This document shows positions 34,290-42,861 of a DNA stretch of 64,000 nt, piece by piece. Made by a program: the position numbers and the translations under genes. Numbering within the stretch: the stretch's first letter is position 1; each line of letters begins with the position of its first letter. The notes beneath the pieces were generated by a model. That model did no database searches and was not told the origin of the DNA. It was given only the letters and a program-made list of their open reading frames with translations. Where the stretch lies: contig NZ_FZOT01000003.1 in the NCBI RefSeq assembly GCF_900188095.1, positions 62,001 through 126,000 of the forward strand, in the 5' to 3' direction. Source of the DNA: Noviherbaspirillum humi. Lineage in GTDB: Bacteria > Pseudomonadota > Gammaproteobacteria > Burkholderiales > Burkholderiaceae_D.

Positions 34290-35348
34290 TCAGGTGCTGG
34301 CGCGCTCGATGAGCTGGAAGCCGACATCGACCACCGGCTGCGCCACTGCCTTGCCTTCGATGCGGTCCATCAGCATGGAGGCGGCCAGGGCGCCGATGCG
34401 GCTGCCGTCGATGCGCACCGTCGACAGCGGAGGATCGGTGTCGACGGCGAAAGCGAGATCGCCATAGCCCAGCACGCGCAGCTGTTCGGGCACGCGGATG
34501 GCGCGGCTGCGCGCCTCGATCAGCACGCCGAGCGCCAGGCTGTCGGCGGCGCAAAACACCGCCCCGAGATCCGGCTGCCGCGCCAGCAATTCCTGCAGCG
34601 CGCGGCGTCCGTCGCCGAGGCGGGTGGGCGCGGCGACGGGAAGGATGGGAACCTCCATATCGGCCAGCCGGCGCACCGCATCCCTGAAGGCATGGGCCCG
34701 GGTCATGGCGCGGCGGTCGTCCGGCGTGATCACCGCCACCGGGCGCGTTCCGGCCTGGCACAAGTACTCGGCGGCGGCACGGCCCACCGCGTCGTGGGAA
34801 AAGCCGACCAGCATGTCGATCGGTTGCGGCGTCAGGTCCCAGGTTTCGACCACCGGAATTTCCGACGCCTGCAGCAGCTGTCGCGTCTTCCCGGAGTGGA
34901 GCACGCCGGTCAGCACCACGCCGGCCGGCCGCCGGCCCAGCACTTCCTCGATCAGCGGCTCTTCCTGGGCTTCGTCGTAGCTGCTCTGGCCGATCAGCAG
35001 CTGGTAGCCGCGCTGCCGCAGCGTAGCCGTCATCGCCTCCATGGTTTCCTGGAAGACCGTGCCGCCGATGTTCGGCACCAGAGCCACCACCAGATGGCTG
35101 CGGTTGGAGGCCAGCGAACCCGCCACCAGGTTGGGGATGTAGCCGGTCTCGCGCACCGCTTCCTGCACCCGCCGCAGGGTCTCGGGCGACACGAGATGCG
35201 GATGGTTGAGGGCGCGGGAAACGGTTACCTTGGTGACGCCGAGGCGCTCGGCAAGCTGCTTCAGGGTAATGTGACCCGAGGCGCGGCGCGGACGCCGGGC
35301 TTCCTGAGAGGTCGGGTCGGCTGGCAAGGCTGAGGAAGGCTTATTCAA
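34290..35348 (-). CDS. LacI/GntR-type transcriptional regulator
   Basis: 352 residues. N-terminal helix-turn-helix ITLKQLAERLGVTKVTVSRA and hinge, then a periplasmic-binding-protein-like effector domain (HLVVALVPNIGGTVFQETME, LGYGDLAFAV, STVRIDG). The family branch includes GntR/IdnR-like repressors of sugar-acid genes. Divergent from the Bug/UxaA/aldehyde dehydrogenase/aldolase operon with three matching operator elements between, so it very likely represses that operon until a sugar acid binds. Confidence 0.93.
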   Translation of the reverse strand: MNKPSSALPADPTSQEARRPRRASGHITLKQLAERLGVTKVTVSRALNHPHLVSPETLRRVQEAVRETGYIPNLVAGSLASNRSHLVVALVPNIGGTVFQETMEAMTATLRQRGYQLLIGQSSYDEAQEEPLIEEVLGRRPAGVVLTGVLHSGKTRQLLQASEIPVVETWDLTPQPIDMLVGFSHDAVGRAAAEYLCQAGTRPVAVITPDDRRAMTRAHAFRDAVRRLADMEVPILPVAAPTRLGDGRRALQELLARQPDLGAVFCAADSLALGVLIEARSRAIRVPEQLRVLGYGDLAFAVDTDPPLSTVRIDGSRIGALAASMLMDRIEGKAVAQPVVDVGFQLIERAST

Positions 35349-35392
35349 TGGAAATCTCGCAAGGGTTGCAGCGATTGTAGCAATTCCCCGGT

Positions 35393-35432
35393 TTATCGGT
35401 TAGCATATGTTACCGGTTACAGTTACCGATAA
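35393..35432. promoter_or_regulatory. Three tandem LacI/GntR-type operator elements
   Basis: TTATCGGTTA (35393-35402), TTACCGGTTA (35410-35419) and TTACCGATAA (35423-35432) all fit TTAYCGRTWA, close to the palindrome TTACCGGTAA known for GntR-like repressors. Centres are 17 and 13 bases apart. They lie between the divergent regulator gene and the Bug-led operon. Confidence 0.75.
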
Positions 35433-35498
35433 CATGCAGACTGCGACGAAGCAGGACGGACCGGGTCAACCGAACGCATTCCATCCAAGGAGACAGAG

Positions 35499-36500
35499 AT
35501 GACGACATCCCCCTTCAATCCCAAACGCCGTCGCCTCATGCTGGGCGCGGCAGGCCTTGCCGGCACCGGCCTGCTGCCGGCCGCCGCGGCGCTCGCCCAG
35601 TCCTACCCGAACCGTCCGATCACCTTCCTCTGTCCGTGGCCGGCCGGCGGCACTGCCGATGCGACGATGCGCGTGCTGACCAAGGAAATGGCCAGGCACC
35701 TGGGCCAGCCGGTGGTGTTCGAGAACCGCCCGGGCGCCTCCGGCATGATCGGCTCGCGCGCCATCGCCGCGGCGGCGCCGGATGGCTACACCATCGGCCA
35801 GATTCCGATCTCCGTCACCCGCTTCTCCCAGCTCGGCACCGTCAATTTCGATCCGCTGAAGGACTTCACCTACCTCGCCCGCACCTCCGGCCAGACCTTC
35901 GGCATCGTGGTGCGCAGCGACGCCAAGTACAAGACCCTGGCCGACCTGGTCAAGGATGCGAAGGCCAATCCGGGCCGCATCAACTATGGCAGCGCGGGCG
36001 TGGCCGGCGCCACCCACGTCGGCATGGAAGAGTTCTGCCTCGCCGCCGGCATCAGGATGAACCATGTGCCGTACAAGGGCGGCGCGCCGGCGCTCACCGA
36101 CCTGCTCGGCGGCCAGCTCGACGTGCTGGTCGATTCCAGCTCCTGGGCGCAGTACGTCGAGACCGGCAAGCTGCGCCTGCTGGCGACCTGGGGCGCCGAG
36201 CGCCCGCCGCGCTTCAAGAACGCGCCGACGCTCAAGGATGCCGGCTACGACGTGGTGGTGGATGCGCCCAATGGCGTCGGCGCGCCGGCCGGCCTGCCGC
36301 CCGAGGTGGAAGCCAGGCTGCGCGACGCGCTGCGCAAGGCGGTGGCCAGCGCCGAGTTCAGGCAGGCGTGCGAGAAGATCGACGCTCCGGTGATGTACCA
36401 GGATGCCGCCGACTACCGCAAGTTCGTGCTCGAACAGTATGTGCATGAAAAGCGCCTGATCGAGAAGCTCAACCTCAAAGAACAAATCAAGAACGGCTGA
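35499..36500 (+). CDS. Bug-family (TTT) solute-binding protein, Tat-type signal
   Basis: 333 residues. N-terminus KRRRLMLGAAGLAGTGLLPA suggests Tat export, then YPNRPITFLCPWPAGGTADA, ENRPGASGMIGSRA and VPYKGGAPALTDLLG. AAGGAG lies before the ATG. First gene of a rightward operon with a UxaA-type dehydratase, aldehyde dehydrogenase and aldolase, under three LacI-type operators; the ligand is therefore probably an aldonic or aldaric sugar acid rather than a tricarboxylate. Confidence 0.93.
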   Translation: MTTSPFNPKRRRLMLGAAGLAGTGLLPAAAALAQSYPNRPITFLCPWPAGGTADATMRVLTKEMARHLGQPVVFENRPGASGMIGSRAIAAAAPDGYTIGQIPISVTRFSQLGTVNFDPLKDFTYLARTSGQTFGIVVRSDAKYKTLADLVKDAKANPGRINYGSAGVAGATHVGMEEFCLAAGIRMNHVPYKGGAPALTDLLGGQLDVLVDSSSWAQYVETGKLRLLATWGAERPPRFKNAPTLKDAGYDVVVDAPNGVGAPAGLPPEVEARLRDALRKAVASAEFRQACEKIDAPVMYQDAADYRKFVLEQYVHEKRLIEKLNLKEQIKNG

Positions 36501-36503
36501 TCC

Positions 36504-38063
36504 ATGACTTCAACCACCGTCCGGGACCCGGTTTTCCCTATGCTGCCGCTGATCCGGCTGCATGCGGCCGACAACGTGCTGATCGCGCGCCAGCCGCTGG
36601 CCATCGGCCAGCAGATCGACATCGGCGACGGCGTCGTGCGCATGAAGGCGCAGGTGCCGGCCGGCCACAAGGTGGCGGCGCGGCGCATCGCCCGCGGCGA
36701 ACGCGTGCTGAAGTACGACACCGTCATCGGCGTGGCGATGCGCGACATCGACTGCGGCGAGCATGTCCATGCGCACAATATCGAGCTGGTCGACTATGAC
36801 CGCGACCCGGCCTTCTGCCAGGACGTGCGCCCGGTGGACTACGTGCCCGCGCATGAGCGCGCCAGCTTCATGGGCATCGTGCGGCCGGACGGCCGCGTCG
36901 GCACCCGCAACTTCATCGGCCTGTTCTCTTCGGTGAACTGCTCCGCCACCGTGATCAAGAAGATCGCAGAGTGGTTCACGCCGGAGCGCCTGGCCGACTA
37001 TCCGAACGTGGACGGCGTGGTGGCCTTCGCCCAGACCAGCGGCTGCGGCATGTCGTCGCCCAGCTATCACTTCGAGGTGCTGCAGCGGACCATCGCCGGC
37101 TATGTGCGCCACCCGAACCTGGGCGGCGCCGTCATCGTCGGCCTCGGCTGCGAGCGCAACCAGGTGGCCAACCTGGTCGAGGCGCAGGGACTGCAGCCCG
37201 GCCCGCTGCTGCACACCATGGTGATGCAGGAAGTCGGCGGCACCCGCGCCACCATCGAGGCCGGCATCGCGGCGGTGCGCGAGATGCTGCCCGCGGCCAA
37301 TCGCGTCGAGCGCCGCCCGGTGCCGGCCAGCCATCTCAAGATCGGCCTGGAATGCGGCGGGTCGGACGGCTTCTCCGGCATCACCGCCAACCCGGCGCTG
37401 GGCGCGGCGATGGACATCCTGGTGCGCCATGGCGGCACCGCCATCCTGTCCGAGACGCCGGAAATCCACGGCGTGGAAAACATGCTGACGCGCCGCGCGG
37501 TGACGCCGGAAGTCGGTCGCAAGCTGCTGGCGCGCATCGAATGGTGGAAGGAATACACGCGCGGCCAGAACGCCCAGTTCAACGGCGTGGTCGGCCACGG
37601 CAACCAGGCCGGCGGCCTCGCCAACATCTTCGAGAAATCGCTCGGCTCGGCAATGAAGGGCGGCACCACGCCGCTTCAGGCGGTGTACGAGTATGCGGAG
37701 CCGATCGACACCGCCGGCTTCGTCTTCATGGACTCGCCGGGCTACGATCCGGTCGCCTCCACCGGCCAGATCGCCAGCGGCGCCAACCTGATCTGCTTCA
37801 CCACCGGCCGCGGCTCGATGTTCGGCTCCAAGCCGGCGCCGACCATCAAGCTGTCCAGCAACACGACCATGTACCAGCGCCTCAAGGAAGACATGGACAT
37901 CAACTGCGGCCGCATCCTCGACGGCGAACTCACGGTGCAGGAGATGGGACAGGTCATCTTCGACGACATCCTGCGCTACGCTTCCGGTGAAAAGACCAAG
38001 AGCGAGCTGCTCGGCCTCGGCGACCATGAATTCATTCCCTGGCACCTCGGCATCGTCAGCTGA
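36504..38063 (+). CDS. UxaA-type altronate/galactarate dehydratase family protein
   Basis: 519 residues, full length for UxaA/GarD. The N-terminal SAF-like domain ends near GEHVHAHNIE, as in altronate dehydratase; the catalytic domain has RPDGRVGTRNFIG, CGMSSPSYHF, LGCERNQVA, ECGGSDGFSGITANP and STGRGS-like TTGRGSMFGSKPAP. Cys residues for the Fe site are present. Dehydrates a sugar acid to a 2-keto-3-deoxy acid. Starts three bases after the Bug gene; the product would suit the HpaI-type aldolase two genes on. Substrate (altronate, galactarate or other) not decided. Confidence 0.9.
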   Translation: MTSTTVRDPVFPMLPLIRLHAADNVLIARQPLAIGQQIDIGDGVVRMKAQVPAGHKVAARRIARGERVLKYDTVIGVAMRDIDCGEHVHAHNIELVDYDRDPAFCQDVRPVDYVPAHERASFMGIVRPDGRVGTRNFIGLFSSVNCSATVIKKIAEWFTPERLADYPNVDGVVAFAQTSGCGMSSPSYHFEVLQRTIAGYVRHPNLGGAVIVGLGCERNQVANLVEAQGLQPGPLLHTMVMQEVGGTRATIEAGIAAVREMLPAANRVERRPVPASHLKIGLECGGSDGFSGITANPALGAAMDILVRHGGTAILSETPEIHGVENMLTRRAVTPEVGRKLLARIEWWKEYTRGQNAQFNGVVGHGNQAGGLANIFEKSLGSAMKGGTTPLQAVYEYAEPIDTAGFVFMDSPGYDPVASTGQIASGANLICFTTGRGSMFGSKPAPTIKLSSNTTMYQRLKEDMDINCGRILDGELTVQEMGQVIFDDILRYASGEKTKSELLGLGDHEFIPWHLGIVS

Positions 38064-38106
38064 CCTTCGTTCAATCGCCCAACATAACGACCCCCACGCA
38101 ACCGCC

Positions 38107-39594
38107 ATGACCCTGACACTGAGCCGTCCCGACCTGCTCCGCCACGAGAGCTTCCTGAACAATGAATGGGTGCGCTCCGGCCGCACCTTCGCCGTGACCA
38201 ACCCGGCCACCGGCGAGGTGCTGGCGGACGTGCCGGACTGCGGCGAGGAAGAAGCGCGGGCCGCGGTCGACTGCGCCCAGCGCGCCTACCAGGCGTGGCG
38301 CAGGGTGGTGGCGCGCGACCGCGCCGCCCTGCTGCGGCGCTGGCACCAGCGCATCCTCGACAACCAGGAAGACCTGGCGCGCCTGATCTCGCTCGAGCAG
38401 GGCAAGCCCCTGGCGGAGAGCCGGGGCGAAGTCGCCTACGGCGCTTCCTATGTCGAATGGTTCGCCGAGGAAGCCAAGCGCGCCTATGGCGACGTGATCC
38501 CGCAGCAGCACAACGGCCGGCGTCTGCTGACCGTGCGCGAGCCGGTCGGCGTGGTTGCCGCCATCACGCCCTGGAACTTCCCGATGGCGATGATCGCGCG
38601 GAAGATCGCGCCGGCCATCGCCGCCGGCTGCGCGGTGGTGGCCAAGCCGGCGGAAGACACGCCGCTGACCTCGCTGGCCCTGGTAAAGCTGCTGCAGGAA
38701 GCCGGCGCGCCGGCCGGCCTGGTGAACATGCTGACCACCTCTCGCGCCCGGGCATCGGTGCTGGCCGACGTCTGGCTCGCCGACAGCCGGGTGCGCAAGA
38801 TTTCCTTCACCGGCTCCACCGCCGTCGGCAAGCATCTCGCCCGCGAGAGCGCGCCAACGCTGAAGAAGCTGTCGCTGGAGCTGGGCGGCAACGCGCCCTT
38901 CATCGTGTTCGACGATGCCGACCTGCATGCGGCGGTGGACGGCCTGATGGTGGCCAAGTTCCGCAATGCCGGCCAGACCTGCATCTGCCCGAATCGCGTC
39001 TACGTGCAGCGCGGCATCCATGATGCCTTCGTCGCGGCGCTGAGCGAGCGGGTGCGCCAGCTCAAGGTCGGCCCGGCCAGCAATGCGGCCAGCCAGATCG
39101 GTCCGCTCATCAACCTGCGCGCGCTGGAAAAGGTGCAGGAGCATGTGGCGGATGCGGTACTGCAGGGCGCATCCATCGCCGTCGGCGGCAAGGTGTTCGA
39201 GTCGCAGGAAGCGCCGGGCGGGCATTTCTATGCGCCGACGGTGCTGACCGGCGTGACGGCGGCCATGCGCATGTCATGCGAGGAAACCTTCGGCCCGGTG
39301 GTGCCGGTGACGGCGTTCGACGGCGAGCAGGAGGCGGTGGCCCTGGCCAACGACACGCCCTACGGCCTGGCTGCCTATGTCTACACCCGCGACATCGGCC
39401 GCGCCTGGGAACTGGGCGAGGCGATCGAGGCCGGCATGGTGGCGGTGAACGATGGCGTGCTGTCCACCGAGATCGCGCCGTTCGGCGGCATCAAGGAATC
39501 GGGCTATGGCCGCGAAGGTTCGCGCTACGGGCTGGAGGAATACATGCACATCAAGTATCTTTGCCACGGCAACCTCGACCGCCCGCGCGGCTGA
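38107..39594 (+). CDS. NAD(P)-dependent aldehyde dehydrogenase, succinate-semialdehyde type
   Basis: 495 residues. ITPWNFPMAMIARKIAPAIA and KPAEDTPLTSLAL bind the cofactor, FTGSTAVGKHL follows, LELGGNAPFIVFDDADL carries the general-base Glu and NAGQTCICPNR the catalytic Cys. Closest by eye to the GabD group (succinate- or 2-oxoglutarate-semialdehyde dehydrogenases). In this operon it may oxidise the aldehyde released by the downstream aldolase, or an oxoglutarate semialdehyde. ATG 38107 chosen for family length; the frame overlaps the dehydratase gene if read further upstream. Confidence 0.92.
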   Translation: MTLTLSRPDLLRHESFLNNEWVRSGRTFAVTNPATGEVLADVPDCGEEEARAAVDCAQRAYQAWRRVVARDRAALLRRWHQRILDNQEDLARLISLEQGKPLAESRGEVAYGASYVEWFAEEAKRAYGDVIPQQHNGRRLLTVREPVGVVAAITPWNFPMAMIARKIAPAIAAGCAVVAKPAEDTPLTSLALVKLLQEAGAPAGLVNMLTTSRARASVLADVWLADSRVRKISFTGSTAVGKHLARESAPTLKKLSLELGGNAPFIVFDDADLHAAVDGLMVAKFRNAGQTCICPNRVYVQRGIHDAFVAALSERVRQLKVGPASNAASQIGPLINLRALEKVQEHVADAVLQGASIAVGGKVFESQEAPGGHFYAPTVLTGVTAAMRMSCEETFGPVVPVTAFDGEQEAVALANDTPYGLAAYVYTRDIGRAWELGEAIEAGMVAVNDGVLSTEIAPFGGIKESGYGREGSRYGLEEYMHIKYLCHGNLDRPRG

Positions 39595-39624
39595 TTCCGT
39601 CCACCACCTTACCCGGAGCAACCC

Positions 39625-40422
39625 ATGCAGAATTCCTTCAAGGCCGCGATTCAAAGCGGCAAGCCGCAGATCGGCTTCTGGCTGTCGCTGGCCAATCCCT
39701 ACACCGCCGAAATCTGCGCCACCGCCGGCTATGACTGGCTGCTGATCGACGGCGAGCATGCGCCAAACGATGTGCGCAGCGTCCTGGCGCAGCTGCAGGC
39801 GGTCGCGCCCTATCCCGGCCATCCCATCGTGCGGCCGGTGGCGGGTGAGGCGCCGCTGATCAAGCAGATGCTGGACATCGGCGCGCAGACACTGCTGGTG
39901 CCGATGATCGATACCGCCGAGCAGGCGCGGGACATGGTGAAGGCGGTGCGCTATCCGCCGCACGGCATCCGCGGCGTGGGTGCGGCGGTGGCGCGGGCGT
40001 CGCTTTGGGGCGATCGCGGCGATTACCTGCAGCGGGCCAACGACGAGGTCTGCCTGCTGGTGCAGGCGGAGACCGCCACCGCCCTCGACAACCTGGAAGC
40101 CATCTGCGCGGTGGACGGCGTCGACGGCGTGTTCATCGGCCCGGCCGACCTGTCGGCCTCGCTCGGCCACCTCGGCAACCCCGGCCATCCGGACGTGCAG
40201 CAGGTGATCGACGACACCATCCACCGCATTCTCAAGAGCGGCAAGGCGGCCGGCACCCTGACCTCCGACATCGCGGCGGCCAGGCGCTATCTCGACATGG
40301 GCTGCCAGTTCGTCGCCGTCGGCATCGACACCCGGGCGCTGGCCGGCTCGGTGCGCGCCCTGCGCGCCGAATTCAAGGACGGCCCCGCCATCGCGCCGAC
40401 GCAAAAGAACGCCGTCTACTGA
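39625..40422 (+). CDS. HpcH/HpaI-type class II aldolase
   Basis: 265 residues. Family signatures: GYDWLLIDGEHAPNDV (catalytic His and Glu-rich loop), IVRPV (Arg for the pyruvate carboxylate), LLVPMIDTAEQA, CLLVQAETATALDNL (metal Glu) and VDGVFIGPADLSASLGH (metal Asp). Cleaves 4-hydroxy-2-oxo acids, for example 2-keto-3-deoxyglucarate, to pyruvate and an aldehyde. Last gene of the operon, 30 bases after the aldehyde dehydrogenase; it completes a dehydrate-cleave-oxidise route for sugar acids. Confidence 0.92.
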   Translation: MQNSFKAAIQSGKPQIGFWLSLANPYTAEICATAGYDWLLIDGEHAPNDVRSVLAQLQAVAPYPGHPIVRPVAGEAPLIKQMLDIGAQTLLVPMIDTAEQARDMVKAVRYPPHGIRGVGAAVARASLWGDRGDYLQRANDEVCLLVQAETATALDNLEAICAVDGVDGVFIGPADLSASLGHLGNPGHPDVQQVIDDTIHRILKSGKAAGTLTSDIAAARRYLDMGCQFVAVGIDTRALAGSVRALRAEFKDGPAIAPTQKNAVY

Positions 40423-40442
40423 AGCAGCTCAACCGATGTGCA

Positions 40443-41204
40443 TCAGCGGTTGAGCTGGCGGTACACCAGCGTCGTCAGGCGCAGCATCTCGTCGCGGCCG
40501 GTCTTGCCCGACAGCGCGTAGCCGAAGCCGCCGTCGATCCAGTAGAAGACGTCGATGCCGTTCTCGTTGGCGTAGCGGAAGGAAGCCGGCTCCGCGCCCG
40601 CCGTTCCAGGCTGGACGTACAGCGTGAGGCGCTGGCGCTTCTCATCTTCGTACATGAACTGCGCCACCTCGCCCGTGTCGCCGGGCAGCAGCCGGCCTCC
40701 CACGAGGTGGAAGCCGGCGGCATCGAGACGCGGCGGCTTCAGGGGCGCGCCCAGGCGTTTCGACAGCCATGCGCTCAGGTGCGCTTCCTGGTCCGCGCCC
40801 ACCTCCACCGGATGCCTGACCTCGGGCGCGTACACCGCATGCGCTACCGCCGCCATGCGCGGCAGGGAAGCGGCAACTGCGCGGTCGGACGGCGATGATG
40901 CCGTCGCGCCGTGCATCAGATAACCGGCCAGCCCGCCGACCAGCAGCCAGGCCACGGCGGCAAGTCGCTTCACGTCCGGCCAGCGCGGCGCATTGGCCGC
41001 CGGCATGAGGCGCGCGGGCACGGGCATCTCCAGCACCGCGTCGTAAGCGCCGTGGAGGCGGCCCGACTGGCGCCGCCACGCCTCCACCTGCTCGCGCCGT
41101 TCCGGATGCGCGTCCAGCCAGGCTTCCACCTCGGCCCGGCGCGGCGCATCGAGCCGATCGTCGGCGTAGCCGTGGAGGTCTTGTTCCGAGATCGGCGCGC
41201 TCAT
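40443..41204 (-). CDS. Membrane anti-sigma factor
   Basis: 253 residues. The N-terminal 75 residues are a cytoplasmic zinc-finger-like anti-sigma domain without the usual HxxxCxxC (ISEQDLHGYADDRLDAPRRA), followed by one membrane helix (LAAVAWLLVGGLAGYLM, about 80-97) and a periplasmic domain. Its start overlaps the end of the sigma-factor gene by four bases, the standard translationally coupled pair. Presumed to hold the sigma factor inactive until an envelope signal arrives. Converges on the aldolase gene. Confidence 0.9.
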   Translation of the reverse strand: MSAPISEQDLHGYADDRLDAPRRAEVEAWLDAHPERREQVEAWRRQSGRLHGAYDAVLEMPVPARLMPAANAPRWPDVKRLAAVAWLLVGGLAGYLMHGATASSPSDRAVAASLPRMAAVAHAVYAPEVRHPVEVGADQEAHLSAWLSKRLGAPLKPPRLDAAGFHLVGGRLLPGDTGEVAQFMYEDEKRQRLTLYVQPGTAGAEPASFRYANENGIDVFYWIDGGFGYALSGKTGRDEMLRLTTLVYRQLNR

Positions 41205-41704
41205 GATCGAATCACCTGGAGATGGGGAACCGCTTCTCCGGCCAGGATGGCCCTGAGATGCGCGCGGGCGCGGGACAGCCGCGACATCACGGTGCCCAGC
41301 GGAAGCCCGAGCGTGCCCGCGACTTCCTTGTACGAAAGCTCTTCGAGTCCGACCAGCAGCAGGATCTCGCGCTGCTCCACCGGCAGCAGCGCCAGCGCGC
41401 GGTCCAGGTCGCGCAGTTCGAGGCCATCCGTTTGATGCGGCGGGTCGCAGAGCCCGGCAAAGTCCTCTTCATTGCCATATTCGACGCGCCGCTCGTGCCG
41501 CAACTGGTCGACGTGCAGGTTGTGCATGATGGAGAACAGCCAGGGGCGCAGTTCGCGCCCGCGCTGCCAGAACCGCCATTTCTCGATGGCCCGCTCCAGC
41601 GTCTCCTGCACCAGGTCATCGGCCGCATCCATCCGCCCCGTCAGCGCGCGGGCATACCGGCGCAGGCGGGGTATTTCTGCAACGATCGCGTCGCGGCTAT
41701 TCAC
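41201..41704 (-). CDS. ECF-type RNA polymerase sigma factor
   Basis: 167 residues. Region 2 reads DAADDLVQETLERAIEKWRFW with RPWLFSIMHNLHVDQLRHERR; region 4 reads LALLPVEQREILLLVGLEEL then SYKEVAGTLGLPLGTVMSRL, giving -10 and -35 recognition. Second gene of a three-gene leftward operon: exported Yx(FWY)xxD protein, sigma, anti-sigma, with gaps of six bases or overlaps. A promoter of the ECF kind precedes the first gene, so autoregulation is likely. Confidence 0.94.
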   Translation of the reverse strand: MNSRDAIVAEIPRLRRYARALTGRMDAADDLVQETLERAIEKWRFWQRGRELRPWLFSIMHNLHVDQLRHERRVEYGNEEDFAGLCDPPHQTDGLELRDLDRALALLPVEQREILLLVGLEELSYKEVAGTLGLPLGTVMSRLSRARAHLRAILAGEAVPHLQVIRS

Positions 41705-41710
41705 GTTGCG

Positions 41711-42085
41711 TCAAGGCTTGGCGCTCTTCCATACCCCGTTGACGCCCTCCCCGGTCTTGTCGCCGGCCTTCTGGTCCTTGGCCCAGTAGTACAAAGGCTT
41801 GCCCTTGTAAGCCCATTGCTTCGAGCCGTCGTCGCGAGTGATGACGCTGTAGTCGCCGTCCGGCGCGGCGGCGCCATCCGCGGCAAGGGGCGGCCAGTTG
41901 GCGGCGCACGGACCGTTGCAGGCGCTCTTGCCGCTGCCGGCGGCGTCCTTGTCGAAGGTATAGAGCGTCATGCCGTTCGTGCCGGTCAAGGTTCCATCGC
42001 TGGTCTTGACCGGCGCGCCTGCGGCCCGGGCCGAACCGGCAAGCGCGATGAGCACGAGTGCGGCAATCAGTTTGGCGGCATTCAT
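41711..42085 (-). CDS. Exported protein with Yx(FWY)xxD repeats
   Basis: 124 residues with a signal peptide (KLIAALVLIALAGSARA). Two family motifs, MTLYTFDKD and KPLYYWAKDQ, plus CNGPCAANWPPL with two cysteines, identify the conserved secreted/lipoprotein family with Yx(FWY)xxD motifs. There is no lipobox Cys, so the product is probably soluble in the periplasm. Function unknown; being the lead gene of the sigma operon it may be a target or sensor of the same stress. GGAGGAG lies before the ATG. Confidence 0.88.
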   Translation of the reverse strand: MNAAKLIAALVLIALAGSARAAGAPVKTSDGTLTGTNGMTLYTFDKDAAGSGKSACNGPCAANWPPLAADGAAAPDGDYSVITRDDGSKQWAYKGKPLYYWAKDQKAGDKTGEGVNGVWKSAKP

Positions 42086-42121
42086 CTTGGCTCCTCCATC
42101 AGGGTTGCATGCTGTAGCGGG

Positions 42122-42149
42122 TATACGGATGGCCGCCCCGGTTTATTCC
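42122..42149 (-). promoter_or_regulatory. ECF-type promoter of the sigma operon
   Basis: Read leftward: GGAATA (42149-42144, within GGAATAAA), a 16-base spacer, then CGTATA (42127-42122). This is the -35/-10 pattern expected for an autoregulated ECF sigma, 36 bases before the start codon of the first operon gene. Confidence 0.65.
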
Positions 42150-42349
42150 TGCTTCCGGCGACTCGGCTTGACCATCTTGACGCTGCGACCATGATGTTGC
42201 CAGCCGGATTCCTTTCCGCGCCATCTTCCCACGGCATGTCGATGGTAGATGTTCTGCGCGCCCGCGCCTTGATCTGGCAGACTGAACTCGCCATGCCGGG
42301 CTTGAACCCCTGCAATACCTCCCGGCTGCAGGTCCCCTCGACAAAAAAA

Positions 42350-42666
42350 AGCAGGTCTGAAGTGCTCGAGCTGTGCTTCCCCACCTATGGTCACATGGAA
42401 AACATGGCCAACGCCGTCGCCAAAGGTGCGCGCTCCACCGGCGCGATGATAGATGTGGAGCGGTGACGGAAACGGCGCCGCAGGAAGCCGCCAGGAACGC
42501 CCATTTCAAGCCCGACCGTCAGGCATGGATCGTTCATGGTTTGACCTGCCAACGATGCCGCCATCATCATCGCCGGCGGCAAGGGACAGCGCCAGCCATC
42601 CGCCACCGAACTCGTCGGCGCGCGCCACCAGGACAAGCTCATTGCCGCATGCCCGCATTGCTCGAT
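42350..42666 (+). pseudogene. wrbA: Broken wrbA (NAD(P)H:quinone oxidoreductase) gene
   Basis: Two ends of WrbA are recognisable. The N-terminal part reads VLELCFPTYGHMENMANAVA KGARSTGAMIDVER up to a stop at 42464, and the family continues in the +1-shifted frame as VTETAPQEAARNAHFK. The C-terminal part returns at about 42554 as IIIAGGKGQRQPSATELVGA, followed by RHQDKLIAAC, matching the WrbA end AGGDGSRQPSxxEL. The flavodoxin middle, some 100-plus residues, is missing. A frameshift, an in-frame stop and a large deletion make it non-functional. No start codon with a ribosome site remains. Confidence 0.8.
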
Positions 42667-42861
42667 GCGGTTCCCGCTCTCCTCCTCGACTTCGCTGAAC
42701 ACCGCCCGCGCATGCGTTGAAACGGCGCGGCATTCAGCGTCATCTAATGGTGCAGGAGAAGGCAAGGACGAAAGCATTCCCCGGTTCTGCCGCCTTCCTG
42801 CATGGCGCCGGCATCCATGGCGCCATGCCTTTCATGCGATCCTTGACAGGAGGGGTGAGCC

